Shown here piece after piece: positions 1-7,233 of a DNA stretch of 10,676 nucleotides. Positions within the stretch are counted from its first letter, which is position 1; every line of letters starts with the position of its first letter. Where the stretch lies: positions 1 to 10,676 of the forward strand of contig CAZVFU010000073.1 in the NCBI GenBank assembly GCA_964626595.1, written 5' to 3'. Source of the stretch: JAWLFI01 sp964626595 (lineage in GTDB: Bacteria; Bacteroidota; Bacteroidia; Chitinophagales; Saprospiraceae). The notes under the pieces were generated by a model that saw nothing but the letters and a program-made list of their open reading frames with translations, was not told the origin of the DNA and searched no databases. A program made the position numbers and the translations under genes.

Positions 1-88
1 AACGATTCAACAACCAAACGATTCAACGATTTAACGATTCAACAACTAAACGATTAAACGACTAAACGACTAAACAATTAAACAACTT
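1..88. repeat. degenerate 8-bp tandem repeat array
   Basis: Eleven consecutive octamers fit the pattern AAC(G/A)A(T/C)(T/C)N without any insertion or deletion; examples are AACGATTC, AACGACTA and AACAACTA. Positions 1-3 and 5 of the unit never vary. Positions 4, 6 and 7 vary only by transitions, and position 8 is A, C or T. The array reaches the left edge of the window, so its true length is unknown. A period of 8 is not a multiple of 3, which argues against coding. It ends 8 bp before the folded element at 97. No function is known to me. A CRISPR is excluded because there are no spacers. Confidence 0.85.
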
Positions 89-96
89 ATGCCCCA

Positions 97-242
97 TATT
101 CCGGGTGAGGGATAGTAGGGGCCGCGAATACAATGAGCGGGTCCCGAGAAACGCCTGTGGCGATTCTCGGGGACGGAACCCCCGCATAGCCCGGCCCCGA
201 GGTTCCGCCATTTGGCGGATCTCGAGGGACACCCCCAAAATA
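97..242 (+). repeat. structured GC-rich dispersed element, copy 1
   Basis: This 146-bp element recurs in inverted orientation at 10537-10673. Bases 97-127 (31 bp) and 171-193 (23 bp) are identical to the other copy; the segments between them differ. Visible pairing: outer helix TATT 97-100 with AATA 239-242 and GGGTG 103-107 with CACCC 230-234; a middle stem GCGGG 137-141 with CCCGC 181-185 enclosing a long hairpin (about 143-171) capped by CGCCTGTGGCG at 152-162; and a second hairpin with CGAG 198-201 paired to CTCG 221-224 and TCCGCCA 204-210 to TGGCGGA 213-219. It is clearly richer in G+C than the flanking DNA. There is no U tract after it, so it is not a standard terminator. It could be a structured RNA or a REP-like DNA hairpin repeat; the sequence alone does not decide. 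Confidence 0.8.
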
Positions 243-303
243 TTAATTGAAAATGGCGATGCAGATGATACGTATATAAAGTGATTATATGGACAGGATT
301 TCG

Positions 304-311
304 TAATTTTG
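304..311 (+). promoter_or_regulatory. putative -7 promoter element of the TerB-like gene
   Basis: TAATTTTG matches the Bacteroidota -7 consensus TAnnTTTG and lies 19 bases before the ATG at 331, giving a short leader of roughly 14 bases. No good TTG -33 element is seen at the usual spacing. The rest of the gap between the folded element and the gene (243-330) is A+T-rich and shows nothing else I can name. Confidence 0.5.
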
Positions 312-330
312 TAGCCCTAAATAATAAGAC

Positions 331-798
331 ATGTTAAAGACTTTAGACGAACTGAAACCCGAAGATTATCAGCGCTTAGTAGATGCGTTTCCCATGATAA
401 CCGTTTTGATTGGATCTGCAGATGGCTATCTGGATCAAAGTGAAATTGAGAATGCCCATCGTATAGCTGTCATTCGCTCGCACTCGTTCGATGCGGATCT
501 AAAGCCTTTTTATCTGGATGTATCCAAGGAGTTTCGGTCCAAAATTGAGGACACTATTGATGTTGCTCCACGCGATGCTGAGCAGCTTCAAGCCTTTATT
601 TCCAAAGAACTCGAAAAGTGCTCTCCTGTGCTATCTCAATTGAATCACGATCTGGGGACTCGCTTATTTGAATCTATGCGATCCTTTGCCCGTCACATTG
701 CGGAATCTTCAGGTGGCTTCCTCAATTACCTTTCAGTCAGCTCAGAAGAAGAGGCGTTGATGAATCTCGATATGATTTCTTACGATTCGTCTATCTAA
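331..798 (+). CDS. TerB-like helical protein, function unknown
   Basis: A 155-residue, charged and predicted mainly helical protein with no signal peptide or membrane segment, so probably cytoplasmic. Residues 25-42 (VLIGSADGYLDQSEIENA) resemble the acidic first motif of the TerB/DjlA N-terminal fold, in which an Asp-Gly and following Glu residues (here D31-G32, E38, E40) contact a metal. Near the C-terminus SSEEEAL (about 137-143) resembles the second acidic motif of that fold. These are family-level resemblances; tellurite resistance should not be inferred from them, because TerB-like domains occur in many unrelated settings. The gene has its own TAnnTTTG element 19 bases upstream and no clear Shine-Dalgarno sequence, which is normal for Bacteroidota. 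Its TAA overlaps the stop codon of the convergent secreted-protein gene by 4 bp, so there is no room for a separate terminator between them. Confidence 0.72.
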   Translation: MLKTLDELKPEDYQRLVDAFPMITVLIGSADGYLDQSEIENAHRIAVIRSHSFDADLKPFYLDVSKEFRSKIEDTIDVAPRDAEQLQAFISKELEKCSPVLSQLNHDLGTRLFESMRSFARHIAESSGGFLNYLSVSSEEEALMNLDMISYDSSI

Positions 799-1592
799 TG
801 AACAACCAACTTTTGGCGGTAAATTTGGTCTCCTAAATCAATATTCACAAAGTATAATCCCGGAGGCAAACTCAAATTTTGCAGGGAAGTTGGGGAGTCT
901 ATATTCAAATAGCTTTCCGTTCCGTCAGCTCGATAAAAGTCGGCGGATTTCCAATTACGGGCGTTGGCGATCCGAAGAGTTTCACCTACCGGAAGTGGAT
1001 TGGGAAAAATAAGGGGTTCGGATTGAATCTGCGATAAGGAAGAGCTGGTCATACACTCCGGATCGGATGACTCGCGTACGGTTAAAAAATACTCTCCGGG
1101 AAATACACTGCCGGGAAATTCAAAACTTTGTGTGCCTAAGCCTGCGAAAGTAATATTGAGGTCGAGCGATAAATCATAGTTGCCGGGTGAGGTCCCTTCC
1201 GGCACCGTGCCGTAGAGAAGCAGGCAGCCCGAGCTCAGCGCGGGCATCGTACAGTTGCCCGGTACGCATAGATAATCAATCCCCGGAGGTAAACCCTCAA
1301 TAGCGCCTTGGGTGGGCACATCGGCCGAAATGATTTCTAAACTGAGTTCCTGACCAAACAAGTCTATAGTGATAGAGTCTGGAATGATTACAGTCAGGGT
1401 GTACTCGTAATAATTTCCTATACAAGCGGGCTCATCAATGCCGCCATCTGGATTTTCATCCGTAATGGGGGCCGGATAAACTCCGGCTGAGGAGTCCGCG
1501 AACATTTGGTTGGGTTCGCAGGTTTGAGCGTGGAGTTGATTTACCAGTAGTAAGAGGACCGAGGTCAGTAAAAAAAGGTTGAAATGCTTCAT
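795..1592 (-). CDS. secreted T9SS type A sorting-domain protein
   Basis: A 265-residue secreted protein. Residues 1-23 are a Sec signal peptide with a Leu-rich core, cut after HAQ. Residues about 55-172 form a single beta-rich, Ig-like module of a kind common in Bacteroidota surface proteins. Its signature is GLPPGIDYLC, then NC, then GC followed by a YGTVPEG turn. Six Cys of the mature protein (25, 57, 109, 114, 123, 180) suggest disulfides. Residues 191-265 are a T9SS type A C-terminal domain: FPNPLPVGETLRI at its start, then LPPGLYFVNIDLGDQ and the final KLVV. Such domains direct proteins through the T9SS and are normally removed or attached to the surface. No enzymatic domain is recognised. 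It diverges from the TonB-dependent receptor across 20 bp, so the two may share regulatory DNA. The product is short for a T9SS cargo: one module plus the sorting signal. Confidence 0.88.
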   Translation of the reverse strand: MKHFNLFLLTSVLLLLVNQLHAQTCEPNQMFADSSAGVYPAPITDENPDGGIDEPACIGNYYEYTLTVIIPDSITIDLFGQELSLEIISADVPTQGAIEGLPPGIDYLCVPGNCTMPALSSGCLLLYGTVPEGTSPGNYDLSLDLNITFAGLGTQSFEFPGSVFPGEYFLTVRESSDPECMTSSSLSQIQSEPLIFPNPLPVGETLRIANARNWKSADFYRADGTESYLNIDSPTSLQNLSLPPGLYFVNIDLGDQIYRQKLVVH

Positions 1593-1606
1593 AGTGATTA
1601 TATTTG
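1579..1606 (+). promoter_or_regulatory. promoter of the TonB-dependent receptor
   Basis: TTG at 1579-1581 and TATATTTG at 1599-1606 are separated by 17 bp, matching the Bacteroidota housekeeping promoter (TTG at -33, TAnnTTTG at -7). The -33 element lies within the first codons of the divergent cargo gene. Transcription would begin around 1611-1613, at or within a couple of bases of the ATG at 1613, so the mRNA may be leaderless. This is the best two-part promoter in the window. Confidence 0.6.
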
Positions 1607-1612
1607 AGGGCT

Positions 1613-3859
1613 ATGAACAAAGTATATCAAATATATCAAATTCTTTTGATCTCTTTGATCAGTTCTGTGGGATGGGCCCAGGATTCGATATCTGTGCAAA
1701 TTGTAGACGGTCGAGATGATGCTCCTTTGCCATACTCTGAGATTCGAAATGAAGAGGATCAGGTATTCTATTCCAATGAGAGCGGGGTATTTCAGGCACA
1801 GATAGGTGTCAGCTATGAAATTTCGTATCTGGGTTATGAAAAGCAAAACCTTGTTATTCAAGAGAAGTCTGGGGACCGACTGACTGTTCGTATGAAAATG
1901 AGCAGTCAGCTCTTAGATCAGGCTGTAGTGACGGGCAACCGGATGGGTGAGCGCTTACTGGATGCCATAGCTCCCTTAGATGTCATGCCCACGAGTCTCA
2001 CCACTCATCGAACCACACCTGATTTGAGTCAACTCATCAATCGGATGCCCGGAGTGCAGCTTGTTGATGGCCAGATCAGTATTCGTGGGGGAGCGGGGTA
2101 TGCCTTTGGCGCCGGGAGTCGAGTGGCACTTTTACTGAATGGGATTCCCATGTTGCAGCCCGATGCAGGGACGATCAGCTGGAATGATCTGCCTATTGAG
2201 CTACTTCAGCGTACTGAGATTGTTAAAAATTCAGCTACCGTATTGTACGGTTCAGCGGCCTTGAATGGCGTAGTGCAAATGCAGACCTGGCCGCGGCTTC
2301 TCGATACTACCTTTTCAGAGGTTTTGCTGGCCAGCCGCGCGGTCGGGGGGACATCGGATCCCGACAAACAATGGTATGACGGACCGCGGATGTCGTATTG
2401 GGGACATGCTACGCATGCGCATATGGAAGGGAAATTTCACTGGCAGGGCAGTGTGCGGTGGGAAAATGAACAAAACCACTGGCGCGATTATCAAAAGCGG
2501 CGGGGGAGACTTGCTTATTTAGCCCGATATCGACCGCAGCGGGGTGTCGAATACGGACTACACACCCTGGTCAATCGATCGGAGAGTGCTTCTTTTCTAT
2601 ACTGGAAAGATGCCACAGCTGGAGCCAATATTGGAGACTCCTCGAGTTTTATCCGAAATGACATCATCCGTGCCCAGGTAGATCCCTATTTTAAGCGAAC
2701 CTATGCTGATGGTCGGCAACATTACCTTCAGGGACGGCTCTTTTATTCTCAGAACAATTCTGATGATGACCGGGGCAGTCAGGTTCAGCAATACCTAATG
2801 AATTATCAATATAGTCATCCCTTATTTAGTGGACGCGATCGATGGATTGGAGGGGCTACGGCTCAATCTTTTCAAAGCAAGGCAGAGCTGTTTGGTGATA
2901 AGAGATTATGGGCGCATAATGCAGCTCTTTTTTCGCAATATGAGTGTCGTCCCCTTTCTAATCTTCGGATCATAGGTGGAGTTCGCATGGAGTATAATGC
3001 TCAGTTTCCGGGTGTCATCGAATTTGATGGAGATGAAGTCGACGCCGATGCGGAAGAATGGCAACCCTTGTTTTCGGCCGGCATAAACTATGAGCCTATC
3101 AGAGGAACGGCCCTTTCCTTTCATTGGGGGCAGGGGTACCGTTTTCCGACTATAGCAGAGAAGTTCATTGCCACGCCTCTGGGGCCGACGCTTATTTCAC
3201 CTAATCCCGATTTAGTCTCGGAAATAGGTGAGACTTATAATTTGAGTATCAAGCAAGTCGTTCCCTGGGGTGGGGTATCGTCTATCCTGCGCATGGATGT
3301 TTTTCTCATGCAGTATGATGATATGATCGAATTTGGTCTTCGCGATCCGTTATTGGGGTTTCAGGCCATCAATATTGGTGACACGGATATTCGTGGAATT
3401 GAATTTAGTGCTTTGGGAGATTATAAAGTGAGAGGGCTATCCGGTGACTTTTTATTGAGCTATACCTATATCGACCCTACTTATAGAAATTTTGATGTAG
3501 ATATTCAGGCTCGATCTTCTGTCGATGAAAATATTCTAAAGTATAGGGTCCGCCATCAACTCACTTTGCAGTCCAGTTGGAATAGGGGACCCTGGCAGTT
3601 AGGTCTTAGTGGATTGTATAATTCTGACATGGTGGCCGTAGATGCACTATTAGAGTTGTTCGTCATCCCCGAACTTCAGACATACCGGGCTTCGAATGCC
3701 GGAGCGTTTTGGCGATGGGATGTGAGTTTGGGTTATGTCTGGGAGAATTGGCGGGTGATGGGAGAGTTGGGGAATATTTTTAATCGCGAATACAGTTTGC
3801 GTCCGGGCTTATTGGAGATGCCCCGAAACTTCACTCTTCAATTGCAATATCAGTGGTAA
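1613..3859 (+). CDS. TonB-dependent outer-membrane receptor, ligand unknown
   Basis: A 748-residue outer-membrane receptor expected to import a ligand using TonB/ExbBD energy. Residues 1-23 are a signal peptide (ending VGWAQ). Residues 24 to about 100 are a CarboxypepD_reg-like beta domain (VQIVDGRDDAPLPYSEI, then SYLGYEKQ), typical of Bacteroidota receptors. The plug runs from about 103 to 225: VVTGNRMGERL, LINRMPGVQ, SIRGGAGYAFGAGSRV, and the conserved LYGSAALNGVV. The rest is a 22-strand-type barrel with many aromatic and glycine alternations, ending in GNIFNREYSLRPGLLEMPRN and a terminal Trp, as expected for an outer-membrane barrel. Length is normal and no frameshift is seen. An in-frame TTG at 1604 could add three residues, but it overlaps the -7 element, so the ATG at 1613 is preferred. 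No SusD partner is adjacent, so glycan uptake is not indicated; a siderophore, cofactor or other small ligand is possible but unproven. Confidence 0.93.
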   Translation: MNKVYQIYQILLISLISSVGWAQDSISVQIVDGRDDAPLPYSEIRNEEDQVFYSNESGVFQAQIGVSYEISYLGYEKQNLVIQEKSGDRLTVRMKMSSQLLDQAVVTGNRMGERLLDAIAPLDVMPTSLTTHRTTPDLSQLINRMPGVQLVDGQISIRGGAGYAFGAGSRVALLLNGIPMLQPDAGTISWNDLPIELLQRTEIVKNSATVLYGSAALNGVVQMQTWPRLLDTTFSEVLLASRAVGGTSDPDKQWYDGPRMSYWGHATHAHMEGKFHWQGSVRWENEQNHWRDYQKRRGRLAYLARYRPQRGVEYGLHTLVNRSESASFLYWKDATAGANIGDSSSFIRNDIIRAQVDPYFKRTYADGRQHYLQGRLFYSQNNSDDDRGSQVQQYLMNYQYSHPLFSGRDRWIGGATAQSFQSKAELFGDKRLWAHNAALFSQYECRPLSNLRIIGGVRMEYNAQFPGVIEFDGDEVDADAEEWQPLFSAGINYEPIRGTALSFHWGQGYRFPTIAEKFIATPLGPTLISPNPDLVSEIGETYNLSIKQVVPWGGVSSILRMDVFLMQYDDMIEFGLRDPLLGFQAINIGDTDIRGIEFSALGDYKVRGLSGDFLLSYTYIDPTYRNFDVDIQARSSVDENILKYRVRHQLTLQSSWNRGPWQLGLSGLYNSDMVAVDALLELFVIPELQTYRASNAGAFWRWDVSLGYVWENWRVMGELGNIFNREYSLRPGLLEMPRNFTLQLQYQW
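1628..1635 (-). promoter_or_regulatory. putative -7 element for the T9SS cargo gene
   Basis: On the minus strand this reads TATATTTG, a perfect TAnnTTTG match, 35 bases upstream of the cargo gene's ATG (ending at 1592). The predicted leader is about 28-30 bases. It lies inside the signal-peptide codons of the divergent receptor gene. No TTG -33 element is seen at the expected spacing. Confidence 0.45.
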
Positions 3860-3958
3860 ATTTGGAGTAGTACGCCCTGTTGACGTGGGAATTAGGGAGT
3901 AGACTTTTATCATCGGTGAGAAAACAAATAAGAATTAACTAAATGTAAATAATTCACT

Positions 3959-3966
3959 TATATTTG
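3959..3966 (+). promoter_or_regulatory. putative -7 promoter element of secDF
   Basis: TATATTTG is a perfect TAnnTTTG element 44 bases before the secDF ATG, predicting a leader of about 38 bases. A TTA at 3935-3937, 21 bp upstream, is the nearest approach to a -33 TTG. The element implies that secDF is transcribed independently of the receptor gene, although no convincing terminator is seen in 3860-3958. Confidence 0.5.
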
Positions 3967-4010
3967 CGGCGTTTAACGTAACCTATACCAGAATTAGAAG
4001 TACATAAATT

Positions 4011-7000
4011 ATGCAGGGAAAGGGTATTATTAAGTTCTTTTTGGTGGTCCTCACCATTGTATGTGCCATACAATATTTGTATCTATTGCCTACTCGGGGC
4101 GTAGAAAAAGACGCAGAAGAGTTTGCAGAGCAGCGAGCTGCAGGCATTGATGATGAATTAGCGTATCAGCAGCAATACAGTGAGGCTCGATCCAGATACT
4201 TGGATTCCATCTCAGATGAAGTGATCGTTAAGGTTCCATTATTGAAGGAGTTTACCTATAACGAACTCAAGTCTCAGCAATTAGCTCTGGGACTGGATTT
4301 GAAAGGCGGAATGAGTGTGGTTTTGCAGGTTGACCTGGAAAACTTTTTACTTACTCTGGCAGATGAAAACAGTGATCCGGACTTTCGAAAAGCATTGGAG
4401 ATGGCTAGCGAGCGGATGAGCGCCACGCAATCTGACTACATCACCCTTTTCGGTGAAGCTTTTGAAGAAGTAGCTCCGGATGATAAATTGGCTCGTATTT
4501 TTGCCCGAAACGCTTCCCTTCGTGAAGACATCAACTTCGAGACTTCAAATGCGGACGTCATTCGCATTTTGAGAGATCGAGCTGATGAAACGGTAGACCT
4601 TACCTTTAAGCGCCTGAAAGATCGTATCGACAAGTTCGGTGTGACACAACCCAATGTATCTTTGGACGAAGGTCGGGATCTTATATTGGTAGAGTTGCCA
4701 GGTGTGGATAACCGAGAGCGTGCCCGTTCATATTTGCAGGCTACTGCAAAGCTCGAGTTTTGGGATATCTATCGCTTCAACGATGACGGGATTCGTCAAG
4801 CTTTTATGGCTGCCAACGAAAAACTGCGCAAAGCAGAAGAAATTTCCAATGGAGACACCACGGCGCAAAGTACAAATGAGCCCGCTGTGGAAGAGACGTC
4901 TATGGAAGAAGATGTAGCTGAGACTCTTTCTGATACAGGACAAGTTTCAGATACAGGAGAGGTGTCAGATATAGACGATCTTCTAGCCGAAGATACCGAT
5001 GATATACGAGAGGGACTAAATGCACAGTTAGGTCCCCTGTTTGAAAAATTAACGCTCAACAGCGTTACAGAGCAAGGGGTTATGATGCCTTTGTCTGTGA
5101 TGGGAACCGCTCGTGACAATCAGCGCGATGCTGTCATGAGCATGTTGCAACAAGCTGAAATCAAGAGCTTGTTTCCAAGAGATATTGCTTTTCGATGGTC
5201 AGCAGATCCCGTTCGTGATTTTGAGACCGGACTATTGACCAAAGACTATCAGCTTTATGCGTTAAAAATGCCCCGTGGACCGAATAAGCCCCCTTTGGAA
5301 GGCGATCACATTACCGTAGCGCGGTCAAATCCAGATCCAACTTCAGGTGAGGTAGCCGTATCTATTTCTATGGATCAGGAGGGTGCCAGAAAGTGGGCCA
5401 ATATGACCACCAAGGCAGCCCAGGACAATAATCGCGAAATTGCGATCGTACTCGATGATGAGGTTGTAAGTGCGCCCGCCGTGCGTTCACCTATTGTTTC
5501 GGGCGATAGTCAGATCACAGGTGATTTTTCTATACAGGAAGGACAGGATTTAGCGAATATCCTACAGATCGGAAAACTACCAGCTGAAACCATTATCATT
5601 CAGGAATCGGTAGTAGGTCCAAGTCTGGGAGCAGATAATATCCGCAAGTCCATGTACTCTTTGTTCATTGGATTCTTTTTGGTATTGGTCTTTATGATCT
5701 TATATTACGGAGGAAGTGGTATTGTTTCTATTCTTTGCTTGTTTGCCAACTTATTTTTCATTTTTGGCGCCTTATCCTCCTACGGGACGGTATTGACATT
5801 GCCGGGTATCGCCGGGGTGGTGTTAACAATAGGTATGGCCGTGGATGCCAACGTCATTATTTTCGAGCGTATTCGAGAAGAACTGCGTGATGGGAAAGGG
5901 CTGAAACTTGCCGTATCCAACGGATTCAAATATTCCTATTCTGCGATTATTGATGCCAATGTCACCACTATTTTAGTGGCCATTATTTTGGCATACTTTG
6001 GTCTTGGACCGATCAAGGGATTTGCTGTAGTTTTGATTATTGGTGTTATATCGACAATCATTACGGCTGTATTATTTTCTCGTTTGGTTATCGATTGGTG
6101 GCTGGCGAAAGACAAGAATCTGACTCTTCAAACGAATTTTTCAAGTGGTTTCTTTACCGATCCGAAGGTAGATTGGTTAGGCAAGCGTAAGATTGGGTAT
6201 GTCATATCTAGCCTGATTATCCTGGCAGGTATTGGATCCTTTTTCGCCCGTGGATTTGAATTGGGGGTAGATTTCAAAGGGGGATATTCATATAATGTTG
6301 AATTTGCCGATGAGGTGGAAGTTGATGCACAGACCTTGCGGGAAAATCTAACCGAAGTATACGGTGAAGAGCCTGTAGTGAAAGCAGTCGATACCCGAAA
6401 CACCTATAATATCACAACAGCATATGGTATTGACCAGACTGGTGATAATATTGATGACGAAGTAATGAGTTTACTTCATCAGGGTATTAACGATATGGTT
6501 GGCGGAGATCTAGAGTACGAACGATTTAAGCGTTCTGATGTAAGTGGAACGCACGTCACCAGCTTTAGTAAGGTCGGTCCAATTATTGCGGAAGATATCG
6601 TAACGAGTTCCTACTATGCTACTGTTTTTGCTTTGGTTTTGATATTCTTGTACATTTTCATCCGCTTTAGCAGATGGCAGTACAGTATGGGAGCCGTTGC
6701 CGCTTTATTCCACGATACGCTGATCTTATTAGGCATCTTTTCGTTGGGTTATGGATGGTTGCCGTTCTCCCTTGAAATTGATCAGGCCTTTATTGCGGCC
6801 TTGCTGACCGTTATTGGTTATTCGATAAATGATACCGTGGTTGTTTTTGACCGGATTCGGGAGTTTGGAAATACCTACACGAGTCGATCCAAAACTGAGG
6901 TGGTGAATATGGCCATTAACAGTACGATTAGTCGTACCGTAATAACATCATTGACTACATTACTCGTAGTTACGATCCTCTTTGTTTTTGGAGGAGCGAG

Positions 7001-7157
7001 CATCAAAGGTTTTGCTTTTGCGCTTGTTCTGGGTGTGGTTATTGGTACATACTCTTCTGTATTCGTGGCCTCTCCGATAATGGCTGATTTGACCCCAGAT
7101 TTATCTGGTGGCCGATCCAGTCAATCTGCGAAAAAGACAACGAAAACAACAGCGTAA
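4011..7157 (+). CDS. secDF: protein translocase SecDF (fused SecD-SecF)
   Basis: A 1048-residue fusion of SecD and SecF, the proton-driven RND-type accessory of the SecYEG translocon that pulls preproteins into the periplasm. The SecD half has TM1 at about 8-27, the motif LGLDLKGGMS at 93-102, a large periplasmic domain, and a TM2-6 bundle with GMAVDAN at 608-614 followed by IIFERIREEL. The SecF half begins near 716 with LGKRKIGYV; FELGVDFKGG is at 749-758, and GYSINDTVVVFDRIREF starts at 936. Asp612 and Asp941 lie in the membrane motifs linked to proton transfer in the family. Twelve membrane segments are expected. Residues about 276-331 are an acidic, Ser/Thr-rich, low-complexity insert in the SecD periplasmic domain, including the hexapeptide SDTG(Q/E)V twice (307-318). 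The C-terminus is a short Lys/Thr-rich tail. All Sec-dependent neighbours here, including the T9SS cargo, would benefit from it. Confidence 0.97.
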   Translation: MQGKGIIKFFLVVLTIVCAIQYLYLLPTRGVEKDAEEFAEQRAAGIDDELAYQQQYSEARSRYLDSISDEVIVKVPLLKEFTYNELKSQQLALGLDLKGGMSVVLQVDLENFLLTLADENSDPDFRKALEMASERMSATQSDYITLFGEAFEEVAPDDKLARIFARNASLREDINFETSNADVIRILRDRADETVDLTFKRLKDRIDKFGVTQPNVSLDEGRDLILVELPGVDNRERARSYLQATAKLEFWDIYRFNDDGIRQAFMAANEKLRKAEEISNGDTTAQSTNEPAVEETSMEEDVAETLSDTGQVSDTGEVSDIDDLLAEDTDDIREGLNAQLGPLFEKLTLNSVTEQGVMMPLSVMGTARDNQRDAVMSMLQQAEIKSLFPRDIAFRWSADPVRDFETGLLTKDYQLYALKMPRGPNKPPLEGDHITVARSNPDPTSGEVAVSISMDQEGARKWANMTTKAAQDNNREIAIVLDDEVVSAPAVRSPIVSGDSQITGDFSIQEGQDLANILQIGKLPAETIIIQESVVGPSLGADNIRKSMYSLFIGFFLVLVFMILYYGGSGIVSILCLFANLFFIFGALSSYGTVLTLPGIAGVVLTIGMAVDANVIIFERIREELRDGKGLKLAVSNGFKYSYSAIIDANVTTILVAIILAYFGLGPIKGFAVVLIIGVISTIITAVLFSRLVIDWWLAKDKNLTLQTNFSSGFFTDPKVDWLGKRKIGYVISSLIILAGIGSFFARGFELGVDFKGGYSYNVEFADEVEVDAQTLRENLTEVYGEEPVVKAVDTRNTYNITTAYGIDQTGDNIDDEVMSLLHQGINDMVGGDLEYERFKRSDVSGTHVTSFSKVGPIIAEDIVTSSYYATVFALVLIFLYIFIRFSRWQYSMGAVAALFHDTLILLGIFSLGYGWLPFSLEIDQAFIAALLTVIGYSINDTVVVFDRIREFGNTYTSRSKTEVVNMAINSTISRTVITSLTTLLVVTILFVFGGASIKGFAFALVLGVVIGTYSSVFVASPIMADLTPDLSGGRSSQSAKKTTKTTA

Positions 7158-7186
7158 ATTTTTATTTGCTGTGAAAAGAAAAAAAA

Positions 7187-7218
7187 GGGTGTACTGCAAC
7201 AGTAGTGCACCCTTTTTT
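7187..7218. terminator. intrinsic terminator after secDF
   Basis: GGGTGTACT at 7187-7195 pairs with AGTGCACCC at 7204-7212 (nine pairs, one of them G-U) around an 8-base loop, followed by six T (7213-7218). An A tract at 7181-7186 precedes the stem, so the stem can extend and the structure could also stop transcription from the opposite strand. It begins 30 bases after the secDF stop and ends only 15 bases before the next gene's ATG. Confidence 0.88.
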
Positions 7219-7221
7219 CGT

Positions 7222-7229
7222 TATGTTTC
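7222..7229 (+). promoter_or_regulatory. weak candidate -7 element for the PorE-like gene
   Basis: TATGTTTC differs from TAnnTTTG only at the last base and sits between the terminator and the ATG at 7234. If used, the message would be leaderless or nearly so. No -33 TTG is visible. The alternative is read-through of the terminator from secDF. Confidence 0.25.
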
Positions 7230-7233
7230 CATA

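Noticed and set aside
1..88. CRISPR array
   Set aside because: The units are 8 bp and contiguous, with no spacers and no cas genes.
3905..3924. Hairpin between the receptor and secDF as a terminator
   Set aside because: The stem is A+T-rich with an internal mismatch and no T tract follows on the plus strand.
4436..5119. Antisense and shifted open frames within secDF
   Set aside because: They overlap a complete, strongly conserved gene and show Ser/Arg-rich compositions typical of shadow frames.
7108..7233. Upstream extension of the lipoprotein reading frame
   Set aside because: It overlaps the secDF 3' end and the terminator hairpin, and would bury the lipoprotein signal peptide that starts at 7234.
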